From NCBI GenBank assembly GCA_036489755.1, contig DASXFD010000075.1, positions 124,001 through 188,000 of the forward strand: 64,000 nt of DNA, written 5' to 3'. Below, piece after piece: positions 54,506 through 63,430 of this stretch. The position numbers were made by a program, and so were the translations under genes. Under the pieces are notes generated by a model. The model was not told the DNA's origin. It did no database searches and saw only the letters and a program-made list of their open reading frames with translations. This DNA is from JABFXX01 sp036489755. Lineage in GTDB: Bacteria; Myxococcota_A; Polyangia; Haliangiales; Haliangiaceae. Within the stretch, counting starts at the first letter, position 1; each line of letters starts with the position of its first letter.

Positions 54506-54530
54506 AACGGGTCTTATTGTACCCGTTATG
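54503..54530. promoter_or_regulatory. Perfect inverted repeat over the hipB start (probable HipB operator)
   Basis: CATAACGGGT (54503-54512) and ACCCGTTATG (54521-54530) are exact reverse complements separated by 8 bases (CTTATTGT). The left arm contains the hipB start codon. On the minus strand TACAAT (54521-54516) inside the repeat is a good -10 element, with a poor -35 (GTCGCA) 17 bp upstream, which would give a nearly leaderless hipB transcript. The promoter is weak inference; the palindrome is plain. Confidence 0.75.
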
Positions 54531-54562
54531 CCGCGTTTTGCGACCTATAAGACGCGTTACGC

Positions 54563-55738
54563 CTACGAGCGGGCCGCGGCGAACGCGGCTTCGAGGTCGC
54601 TCTTGAGATCCGCGAGGTCCTCGATGCCCACCGAAAGCCGAATGAAGCCGTCGACGATGCCGAGCTTCTGGCGGGTTTCTGCGGGCACGCTCGCGTGCGT
54701 CATGATCGCGGGGTGCTCGATCAGCGACTCGACGCCGCCGAGCGATTCGGCGAGCGTGAAGATCTTGCATGCCGACAAGAAGCGCTTCGCGTGATCGATC
54801 CCGCCGCGCAGCACGAAGCTGATCATGCCGCCGAAGCCGCGCATCTGACGCTTCGCGAGGTCGTGCTGCGGATGCGACGCGAGGCCGGGATAGTTGACCT
54901 TCTCGACCTGCGCGTGGCCTTCGAGCCAGCTCGCGAGGGCGCGCGCGTTCGCTTCGTGGCGGTCCATGCGGACGTGCAGCGTCTTGGTGCCGCGCAGCAC
55001 GAGGAAGCAGTCCATCGGCGACGGCACCGCGCCGGCCGCGTTCTGTAGAAATGCGACGCGATCGCGCAGCGCGCGATCTTTGAAGATGAGCGCGCCGCCG
55101 ATGACGTCGGAGTGACCGTTCAGATACTTCGTGAGCGAGTGCGCGACGATGTCGGCGCCGAGCTCGAGCGGCCGCTGGAAGTACGGCGTCATGAACGTGT
55201 TGTCGACGGCGAGCAGCACGTTCTTGGCCTTGCACACGGCCGCGATCGCCGCGATGTCGGCCAGCTTGAGCATCGGGTTCGTCGGCGTCTCGAGCCAGAC
55301 GAGCTTCGTCTTCGCCGTGATCGCGGCGTCGACCGCCTTCGCGCCGGCCGCGGGGTCGACATACGAGAAGTCGAAGCCGAGCCGCTTGTAGACCTTGTCG
55401 AACAGGCGGAACGAACCGCCGTAGATGTCGTCGCCGGCGATCACGTGCGTGCCGGCGTCGAACAGCTGGAGCAGCGTCGACGTCGCGGCGAGCCCCGACG
55501 CGAAGCACAGCGCGCCGACGCCGCCTTCGAGCGACGCGAGGTTTGCTTCGAGCGCGAATCGCGTGAGGTTGTGCGTGCGCGAGTACTCGTAGCCTTTGTG
55601 CTCGCCGGGCGCGGTCTGCGCGTACGTCGACGTCATGTAGATCGGCGTCATCACCGCGCCGGTGACCGGATCGGGTGATTGCCCGGCGTGGATCGCGCGC
55701 GTGCCGAACCCGTGCTTCGTGTTGTCGTTGGCCGACAT
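54563..55738 (-). CDS. Cystathionine gamma-synthase/lyase-family PLP enzyme
   Basis: A 391-residue trans-sulfuration enzyme. GFGTRAIHAGQSPDP, TPIYMTSTYAQ and YEYSRTHNLTR (usual NPTR has Leu for Pro) mark the N-terminus; the PLP lysine is Lys204 in AHSLTKYLNGHSD. ESLGGVESLIEHP near the end is standard. It may make cystathionine from an acyl-homoserine and cysteine, or cleave cystathionine; sequence alone does not decide. Coupled by TGATG to the upstream YbjN gene. Confidence 0.9.
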   Translation of the reverse strand: MSANDNTKHGFGTRAIHAGQSPDPVTGAVMTPIYMTSTYAQTAPGEHKGYEYSRTHNLTRFALEANLASLEGGVGALCFASGLAATSTLLQLFDAGTHVIAGDDIYGGSFRLFDKVYKRLGFDFSYVDPAAGAKAVDAAITAKTKLVWLETPTNPMLKLADIAAIAAVCKAKNVLLAVDNTFMTPYFQRPLELGADIVAHSLTKYLNGHSDVIGGALIFKDRALRDRVAFLQNAAGAVPSPMDCFLVLRGTKTLHVRMDRHEANARALASWLEGHAQVEKVNYPGLASHPQHDLAKRQMRGFGGMISFVLRGGIDHAKRFLSACKIFTLAESLGGVESLIEHPAIMTHASVPAETRQKLGIVDGFIRLSVGIEDLADLKSDLEAAFAAARS

Positions 55739-56223
55739 CAGTCGAACCGGAAGCTGTTCGGGTCCTTCTCCATGATCCGCTCCATCGCGGCTTCTTCGAG
55801 AAGATCGATCATGCGCTGGCCGCCGTACTTCTTCATGAGCTTGTCGTCGTACTCGTCGGCGATCAGCGCGACGTCGCGCAGCGTCGCGACGAGCTCTTCG
55901 GCATCGAGTGTGGTGCCGCCGAGGATCGCGTGGCTGAACAGCACCGTGTGCTCGCCGGGATCCCACGCGAACGCGCCGAAGCGCAGGTGGCCGTTGAGCT
56001 CGAGCAGCTGCTTCGCGAGAGGGCCATCGACGTCGACGCCCTTCACGAGCTGTGACGTGCACCGCACCATCGCGCGGTTGTCGCCCCACGGCACGACACT
56101 GATCATCACGTACGCGCTGCCCTGCTTGATGACGTAGAGCGAGTCGTCGATCTTGCGGTACGCGGGACTGTCCTGGAGTGTGCGCTCGATCAAAAGCGCA
56201 GTGGCCACTTCGGCGGGATTCAT
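55738..56223 (-). CDS. YbjN-domain protein
   Basis: A 161-residue cytoplasmic protein. DSLYVIKQGSAYVMISVVPWGDNRAMVRC, LLELNGHLRFGAFAWD and the acidic helical end are typical of the YbjN (type III secretion chaperone-like) fold, whose members act in stress or motility regulation by unknown means. The C-terminus ends in a charged helix, EEAAMERIMEKDPNSF. Divergent from the outer-membrane protein gene. Confidence 0.78.
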   Translation of the reverse strand: MNPAEVATALLIERTLQDSPAYRKIDDSLYVIKQGSAYVMISVVPWGDNRAMVRCTSQLVKGVDVDGPLAKQLLELNGHLRFGAFAWDPGEHTVLFSHAILGGTTLDAEELVATLRDVALIADEYDDKLMKKYGGQRMIDLLEEAAMERIMEKDPNSFRFD

Positions 56224-56275
56224 GGACCGGTGTTATCACGATTCCCGGGGAAGTCGTCGTGCGATACTCGACGGC

Positions 56276-57622
56276 GTGCTACGCGCAGCCGTCGCGCTCG
56301 GGGGGATCGCGCTCGTGGCGGCTCCCGCCCACGCCGACGAGGACAAGCACATCCGCGAGATCGTGGTGGAAGGCAACACCAAGACGACCTCGGACACGAT
56401 CGAGTGGCTGTCGCGGTTGCACGTCGGCGACGTGTGGATCGCGGACGAGTCCGAGATCGTCAAGCAGCGGCTGGTGACCAGCGGCTTGTTCCAGGACGTC
56501 GAGGTGTTTTGGGAGCCGGTCTCCGACGGGGTGCGCATCCACATGGTCGTCACCGACAAGCACTCGTGGGTGATCGCGCCGGCGTTTTACACGCAGCCGA
56601 CCAACGTCGGCGGCGGCATCGGTTACGGCGAGAACAACCTGTTCGGCTTGAACCAGAAGCTCTTGCTCTACGGTCAGATCGCGACCGGCGACACGTTCTT
56701 CGTCGGCGCGTGGCAAGTGCCGTCGATTGCCGGCACGCACGTCTACACGCAAGTCGACACGTACGACACGCACTCGCGCGTGATCGAGTACGCGAACCCG
56801 ACGAAGTACATCGACAATCCGGCCGCGGTGCGCCGCGAATACATGGACTACGACAACGTCGGGTTGCGCGTCGGCTACGAATTCTTCCGGGGCATCAAGC
56901 TCGACACGCGGCTGCGCGCGGCGCGCGTCAGCTACAACCATGTCGAGCTCGACACCCAGGACAACCCGAACGTCACGAACGCCGATGCCGGCTTGCAGGC
57001 CGGCGCGACGGTGCCGAAGCCCGGCGTCGAGGGCTGGGACATCTCGAACGAGTGGACCGCGACGTTCGATCGCCGCGCCGATTGGTACGGCATCGCGAGC
57101 GGCTCGCGCTACACGCTGACGTTCGAGCACTCGGTGCTGTCGAACGACTTCCACTACTACGAATTCAACGCGACCGCGTACAAGGCGTTTCCGATCTTCG
57201 AGAGCCACAACCTCGTGCTGAAGGGCCGCGTCGATCTCGGCTGGCACATGCCGTTCCAGCAGGAGTACGAGACCGGCGGCACGTCGATGCGCGGCTGGCT
57301 CAACAATCAGTTTCGGGGCGACACGCGCGGTCTGGTCAACGTCGAGTACTCGGTGCCGATGTTCACGGTCTACGGGCTGTCGTTCCGCGGGCTGGGGTTC
57401 GTCGACTCGGCGTACACGACCACGCTGCACGCCGATCCGACCCAGCGCGACTACCTGCCGAACTACGACGTGCGCGGGCTCGCCGGCTTCAAGAACTCGG
57501 TCGGCGTCGGGACGCGGCTCTACCTGAGGCAGATCGTGCTGCCGCTGCTCGGCCTCGACTTCGGCTACGGGCTCGAAGCGCGCGACTACGAGATCTATCT
57601 CGCCGTCGGGCTCACCGACTGA
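56276..57622 (+). CDS. POTRA/beta-barrel outer-membrane protein (BamA/TamA-like)
   Basis: About 448 residues. GTG at 56276 gives a clean signal peptide (LRAAVALGGIALVAAPAHA, cleavage after AHA); ATG at 56222 would add 18 residues and cannot be excluded. Residues 25-95 (IREIVVEGNTKTTSDTIEWL, LVTSGLFQDVEVFWEP) form one POTRA domain. The rest is a beta-barrel, rich in aromatic and alternating residues, with TGGTSMRGW matching the RGxxG/RGF loop of the Omp85 family. One POTRA instead of five points to a FhaC/TamA-like or novel transporter rather than BamA. Confidence 0.82.
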   Translation: MLRAAVALGGIALVAAPAHADEDKHIREIVVEGNTKTTSDTIEWLSRLHVGDVWIADESEIVKQRLVTSGLFQDVEVFWEPVSDGVRIHMVVTDKHSWVIAPAFYTQPTNVGGGIGYGENNLFGLNQKLLLYGQIATGDTFFVGAWQVPSIAGTHVYTQVDTYDTHSRVIEYANPTKYIDNPAAVRREYMDYDNVGLRVGYEFFRGIKLDTRLRAARVSYNHVELDTQDNPNVTNADAGLQAGATVPKPGVEGWDISNEWTATFDRRADWYGIASGSRYTLTFEHSVLSNDFHYYEFNATAYKAFPIFESHNLVLKGRVDLGWHMPFQQEYETGGTSMRGWLNNQFRGDTRGLVNVEYSVPMFTVYGLSFRGLGFVDSAYTTTLHADPTQRDYLPNYDVRGLAGFKNSVGVGTRLYLRQIVLPLLGLDFGYGLEARDYEIYLAVGLTD

Positions 57623-57660
57623 CGCTCACCGGCTGCTTCGGGTATGGTTCGGGCGCCTCG

Positions 57661-59505
57661 ATGCGGTTCTGCCCGTTCTGCAGCGCAGAAAACAATGACG
57701 ACCTCGCGGTCTGTCAGGCGTGCGGGCGGCGGTTGCCGCCGCTGCCGCCGCGCGCGCGTGCGCGGAACGCGCCGCCGACCGGCATCCAGCTGCCGCCGCG
57801 GCGCACGTCGGCGACCGTGCCGCCGAGCGGGCCGCAGCACGCACCGGCTCCGCCGCGCACGGCGCCGCAACCGACGCAACCGCCGCCCACGACGCACGAC
57901 GCGTCGAGCGTGCGCACCCAGACGTTGCCGAGCGTGCCGGTGCCGCAGCGCTCGACGAAGCCGTCGCAGCCGCCGCCGATTCCGCCGGCGCCGGCGCCGG
58001 CGCCGACGGTCGACACGCTCGAGCTGACCGGCGACCTCGTCGATACGCGGCAGCGCGACAGCGCGCCCGCGTTGCCGCCGCCGCCGACACCGCCGCCCGA
58101 TCACGCCGACGATCAGCGCCGCCAGCTCGCGAACGCACTCAGCCCGAGCCCGGCCGCGCAGCGTCGCGAGGCGTCGAACGAGCCGCGCATCATCGCCGAC
58201 CGCAGGCGCACCGGCGACTCGAAGCCGCCTGCATTCTCGCCGTCATCGAAGCTGCCGCCCGCGCTCACGCCGATCGCAAAGCCTGCCGCCGCGCTGCCGC
58301 CGGTGTCGTCGTCGGATTTTGGCGGCGACACGTTCCTGACCGACAACGATCTCCTCAAGGCGCCGCCCGAGCCGGCGTATCCGGTCGGTCAACGGTCGCG
58401 CGAGCCCGACGATCCGCCGCCGACGCGGATCCATCGCGGCGAGGCGCTCGTCGATCGGCCGTTCTCGCCGCCGGAGGTCTTGGCGGTGCCCGAGATTCCC
58501 GAGCCGGGGCTCGTCAAGTCGGCGCGCTACGCGTACGTGTTCGCGCGCGCGCGCTGGCAGCGCCGCGGCGCGATCCGGCAGCTCGGCGTCGAGATCAAGC
58601 AAGACACCGAGGCGCTCGACGGCGTGCTCGGCGGGCTCGGCCGTGCGGCGCGCGGCGCGCGGGTCGAAGGGCGCGTGTTCGCGGCCGAGAACACCGCGAT
58701 CTCGATGGCCGAGGAGCGCATTTCGCACCTCCAAAAAGAATCCGGCGAGGTCGACGGCCGCAAGGCCGAGGAGAACTCGAAGTTCGTCGACGTCGAGCGC
58801 GAGCGCAACGCGAAGCTCACCGAGGCCGATCGCGGCGTCGAAGAGGCGCAGCGCGAGCTCGCGACGCTCGAAGCCCAGCGCCGCGCCGCGCGCGACAAGC
58901 GCAAGGAGCTCGAGCGCCGCCAGAAGGCGTACCTCAAGGCCGCCGATGACAGCGAGCGCCAGTCGAGTGCCGCACCGATGGGCGATAACCGGCAGGAGAT
59001 GCGGCGGGTCGCCGAGGGCCATCGCCGCGAGGCCGCCGCGCTCGAGCCCGAGCGCCAGGAAATCGATCGCAAGCTGGCGTCGATCGAGCGGCCGATCGGC
59101 GAGATTACGGCTCGCCTCGATGCCGGCAAGGCCGAGCTCGACGCCGCGAAGCGCAGCCTGGGCGATGCACGTGAAGGGCACACCCACCGGCTGGCCGAGC
59201 TCGACGCCGAGCAAAAGCGCAAGCTCCGCGAGATCGCGCTTGCCGAAGGCGAAATCCAGCGCAGGCTCGTGACGCTCGGCACGCTCGTCAACCTGAACCG
59301 CATCGAGGACCCGAGCTTCGGCGAGCTCTACGAGCGCATCGATCGGCTGCGCGGCGCGATCACCGCGCGCACGACCGAGATCGAGCGGCTCGCCGCGGAG
59401 CGCGAGGCATACGACCGCGGCACGCTGGTGCGCGGCATCGCGACGATCGGCGGCGCGATGGTGGGATTGATCGCGTTGATCGTCATTCTCGCGGCAATTC
59501 TGTAA
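57661..59505 (+). CDS. Zinc-ribbon / Pro-rich / coiled-coil tail-anchored protein
   Basis: A 614-residue protein. The N-terminus is a zinc ribbon (CPFC at 4-7, CQAC at 18-21). Residues about 25-280 are a disordered Pro/Ala-rich linker. From about 290 to 590 a long helical, highly charged coiled coil runs without break (KESGEVDGRKAEENSKF, KRKELERRQKAYLKAADD). A single hydrophobic helix at the C-terminal 20 residues suggests a tail anchor in the inner membrane. No enzyme motif. Possibly a scaffold or stress-sensor protein; similar layouts are common in Myxococcota. Confidence 0.75.
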   Translation: MRFCPFCSAENNDDLAVCQACGRRLPPLPPRARARNAPPTGIQLPPRRTSATVPPSGPQHAPAPPRTAPQPTQPPPTTHDASSVRTQTLPSVPVPQRSTKPSQPPPIPPAPAPAPTVDTLELTGDLVDTRQRDSAPALPPPPTPPPDHADDQRRQLANALSPSPAAQRREASNEPRIIADRRRTGDSKPPAFSPSSKLPPALTPIAKPAAALPPVSSSDFGGDTFLTDNDLLKAPPEPAYPVGQRSREPDDPPPTRIHRGEALVDRPFSPPEVLAVPEIPEPGLVKSARYAYVFARARWQRRGAIRQLGVEIKQDTEALDGVLGGLGRAARGARVEGRVFAAENTAISMAEERISHLQKESGEVDGRKAEENSKFVDVERERNAKLTEADRGVEEAQRELATLEAQRRAARDKRKELERRQKAYLKAADDSERQSSAAPMGDNRQEMRRVAEGHRREAAALEPERQEIDRKLASIERPIGEITARLDAGKAELDAAKRSLGDAREGHTHRLAELDAEQKRKLREIALAEGEIQRRLVTLGTLVNLNRIEDPSFGELYERIDRLRGAITARTTEIERLAAEREAYDRGTLVRGIATIGGAMVGLIALIVILAAIL

Positions 59506-59570
59506 TGCTGTTTTTATCAACGCCGCCTCGCGGCGATCGTCGTCGTCGAATGTAGTAACCTCCGGGTAGG

Positions 59571-60677
59571 GTGCCGAAGGTCTTGGTCTCGAACAACAGC
59601 GAGCTGCTGCGACACTTCACGGCGCCGCCCTTCCAGAGACTCGGGCTCGAGCTGGTCATCGCGAAGGATGCCGCCGACGCGCGCGCCAGGTTCGCCGAAG
59701 ACGAGCCTGCGATCGTCATCCTCGATGCCGAGCTCGACGACGAGCTCGCCGTCACGCGCTCGATCAAGCAGCAGTCGCCGGCGACGCGCGTGATCCTGAT
59801 CGCCGGCAAGCGCCTGACGGGCGATCAGATGCGCGACATCGCGGCGTGCGGCTGCGACGAGCTGCTGATCGCGCCGATGACCGCGGACGAGCTCCACGAC
59901 GTGGTCGCGATCCAGCTCGGCGAGCCGCGGCTCGGCACCGAAGGCTTTGCCGTCGCGATCGTGCTGGGCGGTGCGAGCTCGAAGTCGGTCGACGCGACCG
60001 TGTCGAACCTATCCGTCGACGGCGTGCGGCTCGTCGTCAACGAGCCGGTCACCGAGGGCCAGTCGGTCGAGGTGCGCATCACGCCCGAGGGCGAATCGGC
60101 ACTCGCGATCAAAGGCACCGCGGTGTGGGCGCAGCCGCGCGACGGCAAGACCGTCGTCGGGATCGCGTTCGTCGATCTCGACGACCGCGCGAAGACGATG
60201 CTCGCGAAGCTCACGCAGTGGCAGGTCGTCAAAGACGGCGAGCGCACGCGTGTCGTGTTGCGCGGCGACTTCACCGAAGCGACGCGCTTCGACGAGCTGA
60301 CGCCGGCGATGGTCGGCCGCGTCGTGTTCGATACCGCGCAGGTGACATATATGAACTCGTTGGGCGTACGCGCCTGGTGCGAGTTCCTGCGCCAGGCGCG
60401 GATCCAGGGTTACGAGTTCCACGCGTGCTCGGTGCCGTTCATCCTGCAGGCGTCGATGGTGAAGGACGTGATCGGCCGCGGCACGGTGACCTCGTTCTTC
60501 GCGCCGTTTCACTGCATCAGCTGCGACCACCAGGAAGAGCGGCTGTTGCAGTCGGCCGCAATTCTCGCCGCGAACCTCGAGCCACCCGTGTTCAAGTGCC
60601 CGAGCTGCGGCGGCGCGCTCGAGTTCGACGACCTGCCGGAGCGCTACTTCGCGTTCCTGCAGGACGACGCGGACTGA
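59571..60677 (+). CDS. Pseudo-receiver / PilZ / STAS-like / zinc-ribbon protein
   Basis: A 368-residue cytoplasmic protein with a GTG start after GGGTAGG. Residues 1-115 have a receiver fold with Asp52 (VILDAEL) but lack the N-terminal acidic pair (NNS instead) and the conserved Lys, so phosphorylation is doubtful. Residues 120-215 contain NLSVDGVRL, the second half of the PilZ c-di-GMP motif; the RxxxR half is not seen. Then a STAS-like region (FDTAQVTYMNSLGVRAWCEFLRQ) and a terminal zinc ribbon (CISC, CPSC). Probably a signalling adaptor. Separated from the next, convergent gene by a hairpin. Confidence 0.75.
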   Translation: MPKVLVSNNSELLRHFTAPPFQRLGLELVIAKDAADARARFAEDEPAIVILDAELDDELAVTRSIKQQSPATRVILIAGKRLTGDQMRDIAACGCDELLIAPMTADELHDVVAIQLGEPRLGTEGFAVAIVLGGASSKSVDATVSNLSVDGVRLVVNEPVTEGQSVEVRITPEGESALAIKGTAVWAQPRDGKTVVGIAFVDLDDRAKTMLAKLTQWQVVKDGERTRVVLRGDFTEATRFDELTPAMVGRVVFDTAQVTYMNSLGVRAWCEFLRQARIQGYEFHACSVPFILQASMVKDVIGRGTVTSFFAPFHCISCDHQEERLLQSAAILAANLEPPVFKCPSCGGALEFDDLPERYFAFLQDDAD

Positions 60678-60681
60678 GCAA

Positions 60682-60699
60682 GCTCGGCGAATGCCGAGC
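60682..60699. terminator. Hairpin between two convergent genes
   Basis: GCTCGGC and GCCGAGC pair as a 7-bp perfect stem with the loop GAAT in the 32-bp gap between the convergent genes ending at 60677 and 60710. No T-tract on either side, so it is a weak or Rho-assisted bidirectional terminator candidate. Confidence 0.45.
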
Positions 60700-60709
60700 G
60701 CGCAGCTAG

Positions 60710-61828
60710 TTAGAACGGGCAGGGATTGATCGGCGCCGGGCACGCTCCGCCGACGCGCGGCACCGCGTTGTTCTCACCGATCGCACACCACGCCGGGAGA
60801 TCTTTGAGCCCGGTCTGCTGATACGGCGACGTTCCCGCCGGCAGCCAGTACGGATGATTGAGCAGGAACTCCCAGAGCCCGGCAAACTGCGATTCGCCGG
60901 GCGGCGCATCGACGGGAGGCACCGCGTGCCCGCAATCGTGAACGCACTCGACCAGGAACTGGCCATCTGCGGTCATGCCGTCTTCGAGGTCGGTCGACGC
61001 GACGTCGAAGTCCATGCCGATGCCGAAGCAACCGAGGATGTCCTTGACGAGCATCGTCGGTGGGCCCTTGCCGCCCCACAGCACGAGGCCGGGCAGCTTG
61101 CGCGTCACGCCGACCCACGGCTTGATGATCGTCGCGCCGACGCCGCCCGACAGCGACAAGAACGACGACAGCGTGGTCGAGCGCGCCTGGATCAGCTGGT
61201 CGACGAACAAGCCACCCGCGCTGACGCCGAACGTCGACACGCATTGTTGGTTGACCGTGAACTGCTGCTCGACGCACGACAGCATGTCGTCGAAGAACGA
61301 GAACTCCTGCTGCATGCGCGCGTCGGTCTGCGTGATGTCGAACGGCCAGTTGACGTCGTAGGTCGTGAGCGCGACGTCGGTCGGAATGTTGTCGGGCACG
61401 ACCGCGATGAAGCGCTGATCATCGACGGCGGCTTGGACCATCGCGGTGTTGATCACGTCGTCGGACGTCGACTTGAGCCAGTGCCACATCACGATCACCG
61501 GATAGACTTCGCCCTCGATCGGCGTCGTCGGCAGCACGAGCTGGAACGTGCGCGTGATCCCGCCGCTGGTGAACGAGTTCTCTCCGGAGCCGAGCATCGG
61601 GCAATCGGTCTTGATCGGCGGCGGAGTCGGAATCGGCGCGTTGTCCGGAACGGGCGCGCTGCACATGAATCGCGGCGGCGGCCCGTCGGGCGGTGCGTCG
61701 ATCGTCGACACCATCGGTGCATCGAGGTGCGACGCCGCATCGAGTTGCAGCGAGCTCCCGGAGTCGGGAGCTGCGCCGGTCGCGTGACTGCACGCAGCCA
61801 CAAAAACGCAAAGTCCTGCCCACCGCAT
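60710..61828 (-). CDS. Alpha/beta-hydrolase lipoprotein (PHB-depolymerase/esterase-like)
   Basis: A 372-residue exported protein. The leader ends at VAAC (Cys13), a lipobox, followed by an Asp/Pro/Ala-rich linker of about 40 residues. The hydrolase domain has TFQLVLP, VMWHWLKSTSDD, the nucleophile elbow GVSAGG with Ser, DGMTADG with a candidate Asp, and CVHDCGHAVPP with a candidate catalytic His. This fits secreted esterases of the LpqC/PHB depolymerase group. ATG at 61828 is preferred over GTG at 61837. Substrate unknown. Confidence 0.78.
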   Translation of the reverse strand: MRWAGLCVFVAACSHATGAAPDSGSSLQLDAASHLDAPMVSTIDAPPDGPPPRFMCSAPVPDNAPIPTPPPIKTDCPMLGSGENSFTSGGITRTFQLVLPTTPIEGEVYPVIVMWHWLKSTSDDVINTAMVQAAVDDQRFIAVVPDNIPTDVALTTYDVNWPFDITQTDARMQQEFSFFDDMLSCVEQQFTVNQQCVSTFGVSAGGLFVDQLIQARSTTLSSFLSLSGGVGATIIKPWVGVTRKLPGLVLWGGKGPPTMLVKDILGCFGIGMDFDVASTDLEDGMTADGQFLVECVHDCGHAVPPVDAPPGESQFAGLWEFLLNHPYWLPAGTSPYQQTGLKDLPAWCAIGENNAVPRVGGACPAPINPCPF

Positions 61829-61939
61829 CGACGGCACGCTAACCCGCGTCGATCGCGCCGACTACCATCTCCGCAACAGCAAGAAGCGCTTTCTGCTGCG
61901 CGAACTGTGCAGTCGCCTCATGCAGAGTAGACTAGTGCG

Positions 61940-63430
61940 ATGCGCAGGCTCTTCCTGCGATCGTTCGCCATAGCCTTCGTCGCATTCGCGGCGGTCTTCG
62001 CCAGCGAGTTCTTGCTCGAATGGCGGCGCGCCGGCTTTCCCGGCATGTCGGCGATGAGCTGGGCGCACGTCGCGAACAACAAGCTCGTCGACATCCTGTC
62101 GCCGATGGCGCGCGCCTACAACAACGTGCTCGCGATGCTGCTCGCGACGATCGGCCTCGCGATCCCGCTCACGGCGAACATGCACACGCCGAAGCTGATC
62201 GAGATGTTCTTGCGCGATCGCGTGAACCAAGTCGTGCTGTCGTTCATGGCGCTCGGCGCCGCGAACACGCTGTGGGTCGATTACATGGTCGGCCCGGAGT
62301 TCGCACCGACGTGGGCGATCGCCGCGGTCGTGTGCTTCGCGCTGGTCGGCTGGGCGATGGTCTTGCCGTACTTTTTTTACGTCGTGCGGTTCGTCGATCC
62401 GTCGCAGCTGGTGATTCGCCTGCGCAACGAGACCGAGCGGATCGTCGAGGACGTCGCCGAGCGCGGGCTCGATCCGGTCGGCGCGCAAACCGAGATCTCG
62501 CGGCGCTTGAATCAGCTCGGCACGCTCATCATCAAGTCGCTCGATCGCAACGACCGCGACGTCGCCGCCGAAGGCGCGTGGGCGATCAAGATGATCTACG
62601 AGCACTACGGCAAGCTGAAGTCGCGGATGCCGAAGGAATGGTTCGCAGTCGATCGCGCCGACTTCGTCGGGCTCTCCGACGAAGCGCTCGAGATGCTGAG
62701 CGAGGCGCGCACCTGGTACGAGATGAAGTGCCTGCAGCAGATCGAACACGGCTTCCTGCGCGCGCTCGCCGATGCGAACGACACCGTGTCGACGTTCTCC
62801 GACGTCACGCGCGTGATCGCGATCCGCGCCGAGGGCAACCACGACGAGCCGACGATCCGGTTGTGCGTCCGCTTCTTCAACAACTACCTGCGCGAGGCGA
62901 TCAAGGCGCGCAACCTGCGTGCGGTCTACGACGTGTTTCACCAGTATCGCCGGCTCGGCCGCGAGCTCGTCGATCGGCCGGAGTTGCTCCGCGATCTCGG
63001 CGCGCACTTCGCCTACTACGGCGTGATGGCGCGGACCTACGGCATGGTGTTCGCGCCGCAGCTCGTGCTGTTCGATCTCGGCTACGTCACGCGCCGCGCA
63101 TACGAGCGCGCGTCGCCGGCGGCGCCGGATCTGTTGACGATCGTGCTCGGCATGCCGCATCGCACCGGCAGCGACCTTCACAAGATGGCCGTGAAGGCCA
63201 AGCTCATCCTCGGCGGCTTCTTCGTGTGGCGCGAGCTCACCGATGAAGCGCGCGCGGTGCGCGAGAACCTCGTCGATGTCGATCGCGCCGAGATCGCGCG
63301 CGCCGAGCAGCAGCTGCTCGCGGCTGATCGCTCGTTCTTCGAGGTGACGGATCGCCAGCTCAACCTCGAGTTCGTGCCGCTCGAGCGCCGCGAGCCGCTC
63401 AAGCACTTCTGCGCGTCGCTACGGAGCTAG
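61940..63430 (+). CDS. DUF2254-like integral membrane protein
   Basis: A 496-residue protein. Four hydrophobic helices lie in the first 155 residues (FAIAFVAFAAVFASEFLL; MLLATIGLAIPLTAN; VNQVVLSFMALGAANTL; WAIAAVVCFALVGWAM). TPKLIEMFLRDRVNQVVL is the pattern of DUF2254 proteins, where a flexible loop meets the membrane. The remaining 340 residues are helical and soluble. Function unknown; the family is sometimes linked to membrane homeostasis. The 3' end overlaps the convergent gene by 12 bp. Confidence 0.6.
   Translation: MRRLFLRSFAIAFVAFAAVFASEFLLEWRRAGFPGMSAMSWAHVANNKLVDILSPMARAYNNVLAMLLATIGLAIPLTANMHTPKLIEMFLRDRVNQVVLSFMALGAANTLWVDYMVGPEFAPTWAIAAVVCFALVGWAMVLPYFFYVVRFVDPSQLVIRLRNETERIVEDVAERGLDPVGAQTEISRRLNQLGTLIIKSLDRNDRDVAAEGAWAIKMIYEHYGKLKSRMPKEWFAVDRADFVGLSDEALEMLSEARTWYEMKCLQQIEHGFLRALADANDTVSTFSDVTRVIAIRAEGNHDEPTIRLCVRFFNNYLREAIKARNLRAVYDVFHQYRRLGRELVDRPELLRDLGAHFAYYGVMARTYGMVFAPQLVLFDLGYVTRRAYERASPAAPDLLTIVLGMPHRTGSDLHKMAVKAKLILGGFFVWRELTDEARAVRENLVDVDRAEIARAEQQLLAADRSFFEVTDRQLNLEFVPLERREPLKHFCASLRS

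Noticed and set aside
54528..54794. A plus-strand frame starting at the mirrored ATG of the hip palindrome
   Set aside because: The ATG exists only because the operator is symmetric; the frame is antisense to the cystathionine gamma-synthase-family gene and has no family similarity.
59521..59535. Hairpin CGCCGC-CTC-GCGGCG after the coiled-coil gene
   Set aside because: The T-run lies before, not after, the stem, so it is not a normal plus-strand terminator. The GC-rich short stem may be chance.
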